Shown here: in pieces, positions 16,418 to 25,127 of the stretch | Position numbering within the stretch: the first letter of the stretch is position 1 | Layout of the letters: each line of letters opens with the position of its first letter | Source: A37T11 sp964546645 | GTDB taxonomy: Bacteria; Bacteroidota; Bacteroidia; Sphingobacteriales; Sphingobacteriaceae | Length of the DNA: 64,000 nucleotides | Reading direction: 5' to 3' | Assembly (NCBI GenBank): GCA_964546645.1 | Contig: CAZJKM010000001.1 | Span: 40,998 to 104,997 of the forward strand | Notes under the pieces: generated by a model | The model's input: the letters and a program-made list of their open reading frames with translations, nothing else | Database searches by the model: none | Told to the model about the DNA's origin: nothing | Position numbers and translations under genes: made by a program

Positions 16418-17575
16418 TTAACAGATAGCGGGAATCCGGGTCAGCTTTTCCAACGCTTTTTCCAAGGTTTCCGTTTTCTTTGCAAAACAAAAACGGATCA
16501 GGTTTTGTGAGGGTGGGGTACTGTAAAATGAGGACAGCGGAATAGCCGCCACACCCCGGGTCTCCGTTAGCTCCCGGCAAAAGGAAAGATCATCTGACCC
16601 GCTTATAGCCGCATAATCCGCAACGAGGAAATAAGTGCCTTCCGATGGAAGCACGCTGAACGCCGAGGCCTGCAGACCTGCAGCAAAAAAATCCCTTTTC
16701 TCCTGAAAGAAGGCCCCCAGCCGCAGATATTCATCTTTGTCATTCAGGAATTCAGCCAAGGCATGCTGCATAGGCGTGTTCACGCTGAAAACCAGGTACT
16801 GATGGATGGACCTGAATGCCTTTGTAAGAAAATACGGCGCCAGGCAATAGCCTATTTTCCATCCCGTGTTATGGTATAACTTTCCGAAAGACGCCACTAC
16901 GAAACTGCGTTCACGCAAGTCGTTAAACCGGCTTACGCTTTGGTGGCTCAGTCCGTCATAGGTGATGTGCTCGTAAACTTCATCGCTGATGACGAGTATA
17001 TCGGTGTTCCGGGTCAGCAAAGCCAGTTGCGTCATGTCATCCGCATGGAGCATCTTTGCAGAAGGGTTATTGGGTGTATTGACGATGATCAAACGTGTCT
17101 GAGGAGTGATCATGCTGCCAACCTCTTCCCATGGGATGCGAAAATCCGGCGTAGTGAGTGTGACAGCACGCGGAATGCCTCCGAACAGCCTGACGGCAGG
17201 TGCATAACAATCATAGGCAGGTTCAAAGTAAATGACCTCGTCGCCCGGCCGGATCACCGTTGCAATGGCCGTGAAAATAGCCTGAGTGGCGCCGCTGGTG
17301 ATGGTGATCTCCGTGTCCGGCTGGTAAACAGCCCGATGGAGATCCTGCACTTTAGCCGCAATCTGTTCACGAAGGTACAGCAATCCTGCCATGGGTGCAT
17401 ACTGATTGTGCCCTGCGCGTATGTGTTTGTCGACCAGCGATTGTAAACGGTCGGAACAATCAAAGTCAGGAAAGCCCTGTGAAAGATTGATGGCGCTGTA
17501 TTGCTGGGCCAGTGCAGACATAGTGGTAAATATACTAGTGGCAGTGCCCGCCAGTTTATCTGTAAAACCTATCAT
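16418..17575 (-). CDS. methionine aminotransferase-like PLP enzyme (YbdL/KAT type)
   Basis: This 385-residue fold-type I aminotransferase is of the class I/II family. The opening INLSQGFPDFDC and the Schiff-base block SFGKLYHNTGWKIGY place it with YbdL and kynurenine/glutamine transaminase-like enzymes, which favour methionine and related amino acids with 2-oxo acids. A role in methionine salvage is possible, but no other salvage gene is near. A -7 box lies at 17596-17603. Confidence 0.88.
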   Translation of the reverse strand: MIGFTDKLAGTATSIFTTMSALAQQYSAINLSQGFPDFDCSDRLQSLVDKHIRAGHNQYAPMAGLLYLREQIAAKVQDLHRAVYQPDTEITITSGATQAIFTAIATVIRPGDEVIYFEPAYDCYAPAVRLFGGIPRAVTLTTPDFRIPWEEVGSMITPQTRLIIVNTPNNPSAKMLHADDMTQLALLTRNTDILVISDEVYEHITYDGLSHQSVSRFNDLRERSFVVASFGKLYHNTGWKIGYCLAPYFLTKAFRSIHQYLVFSVNTPMQHALAEFLNDKDEYLRLGAFFQEKRDFFAAGLQASAFSVLPSEGTYFLVADYAAISGSDDLSFCRELTETRGVAAIPLSSFYSTPPSQNLIRFCFAKKTETLEKALEKLTRIPAIC

Positions 17576-17595
17576 GGCAATAGATATTTAAGCGG

Positions 17596-17603
17596 CAAAT
17601 GTA
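17596..17603 (-). promoter_or_regulatory. -7 box TACATTTG, aminotransferase gene
   Basis: TACATTTG fits TAnnTTTG. The predicted start is near 17589, a 14-nt leader to the ATG at 17575. Confidence 0.5.
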
Positions 17604-17722
17604 GGAATAGCATAGACAAAATTGTTATTTTTTTGTTGCATATTGATATTTAGTCCGGAAAACAGTACCTTAGGCGCCATTAAATCGAAATAATAACCCA
17701 ATTTTTGATAGTTATAGCTGAT

Positions 17723-18691
17723 ATGGTAAATAAAGTTGGCTTGTGTGTATTGATCGGGGGACTGGTTCATTTCAGTCTGGCCGCGCAGGTGAAACACGAG
17801 CATTTTGTGCAAAAGATAGATGGGACCAAACTGAGTTTTCATATGCAGGCTATTCCCGGAGGAGAGTTTATGCGGGGCAGTGCCAGGGGCGGAGAAGATG
17901 AACAGCCGGTACACAAAGTAAAGATCGACCCGTTCTGGATGGGTACTCATGAGGTAACCTGGGATGTGTATGAACCATTTTTATATAAAGATTACGAGCT
18001 GTCGCAAAGTGAAGGGGGACTACCGCCGCAGGTTGATGCGGTGACCCGCCCGACAAAACCCTATCTGGATATGACCTTCGGGATGGGGAAGGAGAATCAT
18101 CCGGCGCTGGCCATGACACACTACAATGCCATTCAGTTCTGCAAATGGCTCTACGCCCGTACCGGCGTGTTTTACCGGTTACCCACGGAAGCTGAATGGG
18201 AGTACGCATGCCGCGCCGGCAGTACAACCGAATACAGCTTTGGTGACGACGCCGCGCAGTTGGGAGAATATGCCTGGTATAAAAGCAACAGTGATCAAAA
18301 AACCCACGAGGTCGGAAAAAAAAAGCCCAATGCATGGGGGTTGTATGATATGCACGGAAATGTGGGCGAATGGACGTATGACCAGTATACCCCTGATTTC
18401 TACCAACAGTTTGCTAACAAAACGGCCGATAATCCGGTAGCCGTACCGGAACAACTGTATCCGCATAGCATACGGGGCGGTTCATATGATGATGGTCCCG
18501 CTGAACTCCGGTCAGCAGCACGGTTGCCATCTGATCCCGCCTGGAAACAGCTGGATCCGCAGATACCCAAAAGCAACTGGTGGTTTCCCGAAGCACCATT
18601 CATCGGAATACGCCTGGTAAGGCCGCTGAAACAACCTTCCGTAGAAGAGATCAAAGCATATTACGACAAGGCCCCGATTGCTGACTATTAG
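17723..18691 (+). CDS. SUMF1/formylglycine-generating-enzyme-like exported protein
   Basis: This 322-residue exported protein starts at ATG 17723; an upstream in-frame TTG is less likely. A short signal peptide (LCVLIGGLVHFSLAAQ) is followed by a full SUMF1/FGE domain: IPGGEFMRGS, EVTWDVYEPF, YRLPTEAEWEYACRAG, NAWGLYDMHGNVGEWTYD and IRGGSYDDG. The two active-site cysteines expected just after the RGGS block in true formylglycine-generating enzymes are absent. Sulfatase activation is therefore unlikely, and no sulfatase gene is in the window. It opens the exported sugar-enzyme block and may have a structural or binding role. Confidence 0.85.
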   Translation: MVNKVGLCVLIGGLVHFSLAAQVKHEHFVQKIDGTKLSFHMQAIPGGEFMRGSARGGEDEQPVHKVKIDPFWMGTHEVTWDVYEPFLYKDYELSQSEGGLPPQVDAVTRPTKPYLDMTFGMGKENHPALAMTHYNAIQFCKWLYARTGVFYRLPTEAEWEYACRAGSTTEYSFGDDAAQLGEYAWYKSNSDQKTHEVGKKKPNAWGLYDMHGNVGEWTYDQYTPDFYQQFANKTADNPVAVPEQLYPHSIRGGSYDDGPAELRSAARLPSDPAWKQLDPQIPKSNWWFPEAPFIGIRLVRPLKQPSVEEIKAYYDKAPIADY

Positions 18692-18755
18692 GCAATCATG
18701 GTATTTTTTTTGCCAAAATGACAAAGTGTAAATCATACAATATCAGATACTGATT

Positions 18756-20075
18756 ATGAATAGTGACAATAAAAGTGAACAACGCAGGGATTTCCTGAAA
18801 GCGTCGGCTTTGCTGGCTGGCGGAGCCATGCTGAGCTCCATTCCGCTGACCGGCGCCTATGCGGCCGGGAGCGATGTCATCCGGGTTGCAGTAGTCGGAT
18901 GCGGTGGCCGCGGAACCGGGGCAGCTTTTGATGCGCTGGCTACAGGCGCCAATATTAAAATTGTAGCCCTCGCAGATGCATTCAGGGACCGGCTGGATGA
19001 ATGTTTCAAAAAACTCAGTGACCGGCACGGCGAGAAACTGGATGTACCCGAAGACCGTAAGTTTGTTGGTTTTGACGCTTACAAGCAGGCTATTCCCTTT
19101 GCTGATGTCGTTATCCTGGCAACATCGCCTGGTTTCAGGCCCATACATTTTGAAGAGGCCGTAAAACAGGGAAAACATGTGTTTATGGAAAAACCGGTTG
19201 CGGTGGATGTGCCTGGCGTACGGCGTGTGCTCGCGGCCGCAGAAGAAGCCAAGCGTAAAAAACTGAATGTGGTGGTGGGACTGCAGCGCAGATACCAATT
19301 GAATTACCGTGAAGCGGCTAAACGTATACAGGACGGTATGATGGGCGAGGTGGTATCCGGTCAGGTTTATTGGAACAGTGGTGGCGTTTGGGTGCGCCCG
19401 CGCCAGCCCGGCCAAACAGAGATGGAATACCAGATGCGTAACTGGTATTACTTTAACTGGTTGTGCGGCGATCATATTGTGGAGCAGCATGTGCACCAGA
19501 TTGACGTAGCCAACTGGCTCAAAGGCGCCTATCCGGTGTCGATACAGGGTACCGGAAGCAGGGCCTGGAGGAGTGGAAAGGAGTACGGGGAGATCTATGA
19601 TAACCATGCGGTAGAATTAACGTATGCAGACGGATCCGTCATTTATTCCCAGTGCCGCCATTTTGAAGGAACCGCCAACCGGGTAGACGAAACCTTTCAG
19701 GGAACGAAAGGCCGCATATATCTGTCGGCCAGCAATAAGGCGGTGATATATGATCTTAAAGGGAACGTCATCTACGACCATCCCGGCAAAGGCAATGCAA
19801 ACCCCTATCAGCATGAGCATGTGGAACTTTTTGATGCGATCAGTAAAGGGGAGTATAAATTCGCAGATGCTGAATACGGTGCAAAGAGTACACTGACGGG
19901 TATCATCGGTCGTCTGGCGACGTATTCCGGACAGGTGATCAAGTGGGATGAAGCGCTGGCATCGAATGTGGATTTAATGCCTGAGCGGTTCGCCTGGGAC
20001 GCCCTGCCAAGAGTATTGCCGGATGAGAATGGCCTCTATCCCTACGCAATTCCTGGTCAGACGAAGGTTCTTTAG
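18756..20075 (+). CDS. Tat-exported Gfo/Idh/MocA family oxidoreductase
   Basis: This 439-residue NAD(P)-dependent sugar oxidoreductase-like protein has an N-terminal twin-arginine signal (RRDFLK followed by a hydrophobic Ala/Leu/Gly stretch to about residue 40). The Rossmann opening is VIRVAVVGCGGRGTG and the family motif EKP is intact at Glu145-Lys146-Pro147. It is predicted periplasmic, with a tightly held cofactor exported in the folded state. It lies between the SUMF1-like gene and ApbE (9 bp gap). Substrate is unknown; context suggests keto-sugar interconversion. Confidence 0.88.
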   Translation: MNSDNKSEQRRDFLKASALLAGGAMLSSIPLTGAYAAGSDVIRVAVVGCGGRGTGAAFDALATGANIKIVALADAFRDRLDECFKKLSDRHGEKLDVPEDRKFVGFDAYKQAIPFADVVILATSPGFRPIHFEEAVKQGKHVFMEKPVAVDVPGVRRVLAAAEEAKRKKLNVVVGLQRRYQLNYREAAKRIQDGMMGEVVSGQVYWNSGGVWVRPRQPGQTEMEYQMRNWYYFNWLCGDHIVEQHVHQIDVANWLKGAYPVSIQGTGSRAWRSGKEYGEIYDNHAVELTYADGSVIYSQCRHFEGTANRVDETFQGTKGRIYLSASNKAVIYDLKGNVIYDHPGKGNANPYQHEHVELFDAISKGEYKFADAEYGAKSTLTGIIGRLATYSGQVIKWDEALASNVDLMPERFAWDALPRVLPDENGLYPYAIPGQTKVL

Positions 20076-20084
20076 GGCAGGTGC

Positions 20085-21095
20085 ATGGTGGCACGGGCCC
20101 GCATATTATTCTGGCTGATCCCGGTTGCACTGTCTATCGGAGCGCACCGTCCGGCATTAAAGCCGTTCTATATAAAGGGTGCCGCACAGGGAACGGATTA
20201 TTCTATTACTTATTATGCCAGCGACAGCGTCATCAGGCATAGTTCGGTTGACAGCATACTGCAGGTGATCGATCAGTCCATGTCGCTGTATAAACCGGGA
20301 TCCCTCATCCGCCGATGGAACAGCGGACACGAAGATATGGAGGTGGACGCGCATTTTGCGACCGTGCTGCGTCGCTCGTTTACCATCAACCGGAAGACGG
20401 ACGGTTTATTTGATATCACCGTGGGTGGGCTGGTTGATGCATGGGGATTCGGGGCAAACCGGCAAACGGGGCTTCCCGACAGCACACGGATAGCTGCGCT
20501 GTTGGCCTGTACAGGTATGCAGCATATAAAACTGAGTGGTAACAGACTGAGAAAACGGAAACCCTGTGTGCAGCTGGATGTGAACGGAATAGCGCAGGGA
20601 TACACGGTCGACGTCCTGGCCGGTCACCTGGAGCGTTACGGTATAAAGACCTATATGGTCGAATTGGGTGGTGAGCTAAGGGTCAAAGGTGTTAAACCCG
20701 ATGGCACTCCGTTCCGGATAGGGGTGGAAGGCCCGGCGTCTTCCGCCGGAAACCAGCCGGTTATCCGCAGGATTGTCTCATTGCGCTCCGGAGCGATAAC
20801 TACTTCCGGCAATTACCGGAAGTTTGTGGAACAGGACAATAAACGTTATTCACATCTGATCAATCCGGAAACCGGCTATCCGATCGATACCGACCTGGTC
20901 AGTGTAACGGTGTTTGCCAGGGATGCGGTTACGGCAGACGGGTATGATAATGCGCTGATGGGCATGGGTATGCAACAGGCCATACGTTTTGTCAATAAAT
21001 TCCGGGGAATGGAAGCTTATATGATTTTTGTAGATAGCTCCGGTGCCGTGACCGATACCATGACGGCAGGGTTCAGAAAAATGATTGTAAACTAA
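20085..21095 (+). CDS. apbE: FAD:protein FMN transferase (ApbE family)
   Basis: This Mg-dependent flavin transferase cleaves FAD and attaches FMN to threonine of exported flavoproteins. It has 336 residues with an N-terminal hydrophobic segment (ILFWLIPVALSIG) suggesting export or anchoring. Characteristic blocks are GLFDITVGGLVDAWGFG, QLDVNGIAQGYTVD, VELGGELRVKG, ITTSGNYRKF and HLINPETGYPI. No gene with an obvious FMN-acceptor motif was found nearby, so its target is unknown; the location inside the sugar-oxidoreductase block may mean a target in another replicon region. Confidence 0.9.
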   Translation: MVARARILFWLIPVALSIGAHRPALKPFYIKGAAQGTDYSITYYASDSVIRHSSVDSILQVIDQSMSLYKPGSLIRRWNSGHEDMEVDAHFATVLRRSFTINRKTDGLFDITVGGLVDAWGFGANRQTGLPDSTRIAALLACTGMQHIKLSGNRLRKRKPCVQLDVNGIAQGYTVDVLAGHLERYGIKTYMVELGGELRVKGVKPDGTPFRIGVEGPASSAGNQPVIRRIVSLRSGAITTSGNYRKFVEQDNKRYSHLINPETGYPIDTDLVSVTVFARDAVTADGYDNALMGMGMQQAIRFVNKFRGMEAYMIFVDSSGAVTDTMTAGFRKMIVN

Positions 21096-21115
21096 TTTTT
21101 AAACAGATACGTATT

Positions 21116-22042
21116 ATGAAGAGGAGTGACTTTATTAGAAATGGTATGCTGGCGGCCGGAGCCGTGGTTACGGGAGCGGCTATGCCTTCACAGGCATCAG
21201 CTGCACAGGATACACAACAAAAGGGAAAACCCTTTAATCTGAACTATGGACCGCACCAGGGTCTGTTTGTAAACCATGCGGGGAAGAATGTACTGGACGA
21301 GATACAGTTTATGTATGACCAGGGATTCCGGGGAATTGAAGATAACGGATTTGTGCGCAGACCCGTTGATGAACAGGAAAAGATCGGTGCCTTGTTAGCG
21401 AAGCTCGGGATGGAAATGGGGGTATTTGTCCTGAATAAAGGGGGGAACGGCGCCAATACACTGGCTGCAGGCAAACAGGAACACCTCGATGTTTTCCTGA
21501 AAGGCTGCCGGGAAGCTGTTGAGTTATCGAAGCGTTGCGGGGGAAAGTTTACCACCGTGGTGCCGGGAGATTTTGAACGGAAACTGCCGGTTGATATGCA
21601 GACGGCCCATGTGATAGAGGCACTGCGGCGGGGTGCGGAAATCCTGGAACCCCACGGCATTGTCATGGTATTGGAACCACTCAGCGATACACCCGATTTA
21701 TTTTTGAGGACTGCTGCGCAAACCTATCTTATTTGTAAGGGAGTCAACAGCCCTTCCTGCAAGATTTTATATGACGTATACCATTTGCAGCGCAACGAAG
21801 GGGACCTGCTCACCACCATGGACCGTTGCTGGGATGAGATTGCCTACATACAGGTAGGGGATAACCCCGGAAGGAAAGAACCGACCACCGGGGAGATCAA
21901 TTACAAAAACCTTTTCCGCTGGTTATATAATAAGGGTTATAAAGGGGTTGTGGGCATGGAACATGGCAAATCCGAAGGGGGAAAAGCCGGTGAACTGAAG
22001 CTGATAAATGCCTATCGTGAGGTTGATAATTTTCTGTCCTGA
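21116..22042 (+). CDS. exported TIM-barrel sugar isomerase/epimerase (hydroxypyruvate isomerase family)
   Basis: This 308-residue xylose-isomerase-like TIM barrel has a Tat-like leader of the KR variant (KRSDFIRNGMLAAG), cleaved near QASA. The barrel shows VMVLEPLSDTPDLFLR and CKILYDVYHLQRNEGDL, with acidic and histidine residues in the positions of the family's metal site, and a C-terminal GVVGMEHGKSEGG. Known members isomerise hydroxypyruvate or epimerise ketoses. Here a periplasmic sugar substrate is implied by the leader and by the flanking Gfo/Idh, permease and GMC genes. Confidence 0.85.
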   Translation: MKRSDFIRNGMLAAGAVVTGAAMPSQASAAQDTQQKGKPFNLNYGPHQGLFVNHAGKNVLDEIQFMYDQGFRGIEDNGFVRRPVDEQEKIGALLAKLGMEMGVFVLNKGGNGANTLAAGKQEHLDVFLKGCREAVELSKRCGGKFTTVVPGDFERKLPVDMQTAHVIEALRRGAEILEPHGIVMVLEPLSDTPDLFLRTAAQTYLICKGVNSPSCKILYDVYHLQRNEGDLLTTMDRCWDEIAYIQVGDNPGRKEPTTGEINYKNLFRWLYNKGYKGVVGMEHGKSEGGKAGELKLINAYREVDNFLS

Positions 22043-22113
22043 TTTGTGAAAAATATTGTAGCTTCGTACAGATAACTTATATTAGCTTCGTGAACATAAA
22101 GAAATAACCTTTT

Positions 22114-23364
22114 ATGAACGTACTCACACGCACAAAATTGTCCTTTATGATGTTCCTCGAATTTTTTATTTGGGGATCTTGGTTTGTAACGTTAGGACGC
22201 TTCCTGCCGAAAAACCTGAATGCAGCCGACTTTGAAATTGCTAATGTATTCTCCACACAGTCGTGGGGTGCGATCATTGCTCCTTTTATTATGGGGATGA
22301 TCGCCGACCGGTTTTTCAATGCCGAGCGTTTACTGGGGATTCTGCACCTGATAGGTGCTTTCCTGATGTACCAGATGTATCAGGCACCGGATGTTTCCGT
22401 ATTTTTTCCGTATGTGCTGGCCTATATGATTTTATATATGCCGACGTTGGCACTGGTTAATTCGGTGTCTTTCAGGCAAATGAGCAACCCGGAAAAAGAG
22501 TTTTCCGGAATACGTATTTGGGGTACCATTGGCTGGATCGTCGCCGGGATCGCTATTTCTTTCCTGTTCCGTTGGGATTCCAATGACGGAGTGGAAAACG
22601 GGCTGTTACGCAATACGTTTCTGATGGCCTCGGTCGCTTCTTTAATCCTCGGTTTGTTCAGCTTCCTATTGCCGAAAACACCTCCGATCAAAGCAGCAGC
22701 CAATGAGAAGGTTTCCTTTTCATCACTAATAGGTCTGGATGCCATCAGGTTATTGAAAGACCGTAACTTTCTGGTATTCTTCCTGTCTTCTATCCTGATC
22801 TGCATTCCGCTGGCATTTTATTACCAGAATGCTAATAACTTCCTGGGCGATATTGGTATGGAAAATGTGACGGGCATGATGACCATCGGGCAAATTTCAG
22901 AGGTCTTTTTCCTGCTGTTGCTGCCGGTTTTCTTTACCCGGTTCGGATTTAAGAAAACCATCCTGGTGGGTATGCTGGCGTGGGCGGTCCGTTATGTATT
23001 GTTTGCTTACGGTGATGCCGGGGCAGCTACGTATATGCTGCTAATCGGTATCGCACTGCATGGTATCTGCTATGATTTTTTCTTTGTCTCAGGGCAGATT
23101 TACACCGATTCCAAGGCCGGTACGAAGTATAAAAGTGCTGCACAAGGGTTGATCACATTGGCAACGTATGGTATTGGGCAGCTGATTGGCTTTTGGGTAG
23201 CAGGATACGTGGGTAATACCTATTCAAACCTCAAGACAACCGAGGGCATCACGGCGTTCTGGCATCAGGTGTGGCTGGTGCCTGCGGGTATTGCGATCGC
23301 GGTACTCGTCCTGTTTATGTTATTTTTCAGGGATGGGATGACAGGAAAGCAAACGTACCAGTGA
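22114..23364 (+). CDS. MFS permease of the nucleoside:H+ symporter (NupG/XapB) family
   Basis: This 416-residue inner-membrane transporter has about twelve hydrophobic segments. The opening TKLSFMMFLEFFIWGSWFVTLG and the GIRIWGTIGWIVAG loop are typical of the NHS family. Family members carry nucleosides, but in Bacteroidota this type commonly accompanies Gfo/Idh and TIM-barrel sugar genes, so the substrate here may be a modified sugar; that is inference. Two TAGCTTCGT direct repeats precede the gene (22057-22094). Confidence 0.88.
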   Translation: MNVLTRTKLSFMMFLEFFIWGSWFVTLGRFLPKNLNAADFEIANVFSTQSWGAIIAPFIMGMIADRFFNAERLLGILHLIGAFLMYQMYQAPDVSVFFPYVLAYMILYMPTLALVNSVSFRQMSNPEKEFSGIRIWGTIGWIVAGIAISFLFRWDSNDGVENGLLRNTFLMASVASLILGLFSFLLPKTPPIKAAANEKVSFSSLIGLDAIRLLKDRNFLVFFLSSILICIPLAFYYQNANNFLGDIGMENVTGMMTIGQISEVFFLLLLPVFFTRFGFKKTILVGMLAWAVRYVLFAYGDAGAATYMLLIGIALHGICYDFFFVSGQIYTDSKAGTKYKSAAQGLITLATYGIGQLIGFWVAGYVGNTYSNLKTTEGITAFWHQVWLVPAGIAIAVLVLFMLFFRDGMTGKQTYQ

Positions 23365-23423
23365 ATACGTAGGATATTATACTGGCTAAAAACTATTACA
23401 ACTAACTAAACAAAAAGGACGTT

Positions 23424-25103
23424 ATGGCAGATAATGTGTATGATGCGATTGTGATCGGATCAGGTATAAGTGGTGGATGGGCTGCTAAGGAGTTGACTGA
23501 AAAGGGGCTGAAAACCATTATGCTGGAGCGGGGCCGGAATGTGGAGCACGTAAAGGATTACGAAAGTGCGACAAAGAACATCTGGGAGTTTCCGCACCGC
23601 GGAGGCCGTACGCAGCAGATGATAGAAGATTATCCGGTGCTGAAAAGAGACTACCCGTTAAACGAAACGAACCTGAGTTTCTGGGTGAACGAAAAGGAAA
23701 GCCCGTATACGGAGGTGAAACGCTTTGACTGGTATCGTGGCTATCATGTAGGGGGACGCTCACTAACCTGGGGACGGCAAAGTTACCGGCATTGTGATCT
23801 TGACTTTGAAGCCAATGCGAAAGAAGGCATAGCCGTCGACTGGCCGATCCGTTACAAGGATATTGCTCCCTGGTATAGTTATGCGGAGAAATTCGCCGGT
23901 ATCAGTGGAAACCGGGACGGGCTGGATGTATTGCCGGACGGTGATTTTCTGCCGCCTATGGACATGAATATTGTGGAGAAAGACGTCGCTGCACGCATAA
24001 AAGCACATTTCAAAGGAAAGCGGCACATGATTATCGGGCGTGCAGCAAATCTGACGGCGCCGCATAAGGGGCGGCAAAACTGCCAGTATCAGAGCAAGTG
24101 CTGGCTGGGATGTAATTTCGGTGCTTATTTCAGTACGCAGTCTGCTACCTTACCTGCTGCTGTGGCCACCGGTAATCTCACCCTGCGTCCGTTTTCCATC
24201 GTAACCCGGATCCTGTATGACAAAGATACCAAAAAGGCGAAAGGGGTAGAGATCATTGATGCAGAGACGAACCAGACCTATGAGTTTTTTGCCAAAGTGG
24301 TGTTTGTCTGTGCTTCTGCGTTCAACTCAACCTGGGTGCTGATGAATTCTGCGACGGATGTGTGGGAGGGCGGACTTGGCAGCAGCAGCGGTGAATTGGG
24401 CCACAACGCCATGGATCATCACTTCCGTTGCGGCGCAGGAGGCACAATGGAGGGGTACGAAGATAAATATTATTTCGGGCGGCGGCCCAACGGAATTTAC
24501 ATTCCCCGTTTCCGGAATGTAGGCGATGAAAAACGTGATTACCTGCGCGGATTTGGCTATCAGGGCCGGGCCAGCAGAGACGGATGGCAGCGTAGTATTG
24601 CGGAAATGAATATTGGCGGAGAATGGAAGGATGAACTCTGCGAGCCTGGTGCGTGGAGTATGGGAATCATGGCTTTTGGTGAAATATTACCTTACCATGA
24701 AAACCGTATTTCCCTGGACAAAGATAAAAAGGATAAATGGGGGCTGCCGGTACTGGCTATGGACATGGAGATCAAAGAAAATGAGATCAAAATGAGGAAG
24801 GATATGATGGATGATGCGGTGGAAATGCTGGAGGCAGCCGGTGCAAAAGGGGTAAAATCATACGATAGGGGATACGGGTTCGGACAGGGTATTCATGAAA
24901 TGGGTACCGCCCGCATGGGGCGTGACCCTAAAACGTCGGTACTGAACGGGAACAACCAAGTTTGGGATGCCCTGAATGTATTCGTGACTGACGGGGCCTG
25001 CATGACATCCGCCAGCTGTGTCAACCCGTCCCTGACCTATATGGCGCTGACAGCCCGCGCAGTAGATTTTGCCGTGCAGGAATTGAAGAAACAGAACTTA
25101 TAA
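23424..25103 (+). CDS. GMC family FAD-dependent sugar dehydrogenase
   Basis: This 559-residue flavoprotein has the FAD dinucleotide fold DAIVIGSGISGGWAA near the N-terminus, a GGRSLTWGRQSYR block, and a C-terminal active-site region with HEMGTARMG and CVNPSLTYMALTARA. It resembles the large subunit of gluconate/glucoside-3-dehydrogenases, which oxidise sugar hydroxyls. There is no signal peptide. Related enzymes are exported folded with a Tat-bearing small subunit, here most likely the gene at 26601. The usual cytochrome c partner is not encoded in the window. Confidence 0.9.
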   Translation: MADNVYDAIVIGSGISGGWAAKELTEKGLKTIMLERGRNVEHVKDYESATKNIWEFPHRGGRTQQMIEDYPVLKRDYPLNETNLSFWVNEKESPYTEVKRFDWYRGYHVGGRSLTWGRQSYRHCDLDFEANAKEGIAVDWPIRYKDIAPWYSYAEKFAGISGNRDGLDVLPDGDFLPPMDMNIVEKDVAARIKAHFKGKRHMIIGRAANLTAPHKGRQNCQYQSKCWLGCNFGAYFSTQSATLPAAVATGNLTLRPFSIVTRILYDKDTKKAKGVEIIDAETNQTYEFFAKVVFVCASAFNSTWVLMNSATDVWEGGLGSSSGELGHNAMDHHFRCGAGGTMEGYEDKYYFGRRPNGIYIPRFRNVGDEKRDYLRGFGYQGRASRDGWQRSIAEMNIGGEWKDELCEPGAWSMGIMAFGEILPYHENRISLDKDKKDKWGLPVLAMDMEIKENEIKMRKDMMDDAVEMLEAAGAKGVKSYDRGYGFGQGIHEMGTARMGRDPKTSVLNGNNQVWDALNVFVTDGACMTSASCVNPSLTYMALTARAVDFAVQELKKQNL

Positions 25104-25127
25104 TAGTAAACTAACGGATTTTTAATA

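Noticed and set aside
18696..19607. 303-codon minus-strand frame opposite the first Gfo/Idh gene
   Set aside because: The Gfo/Idh frame has Tat leader, Rossmann fold and EKP; the antisense product is without pattern.
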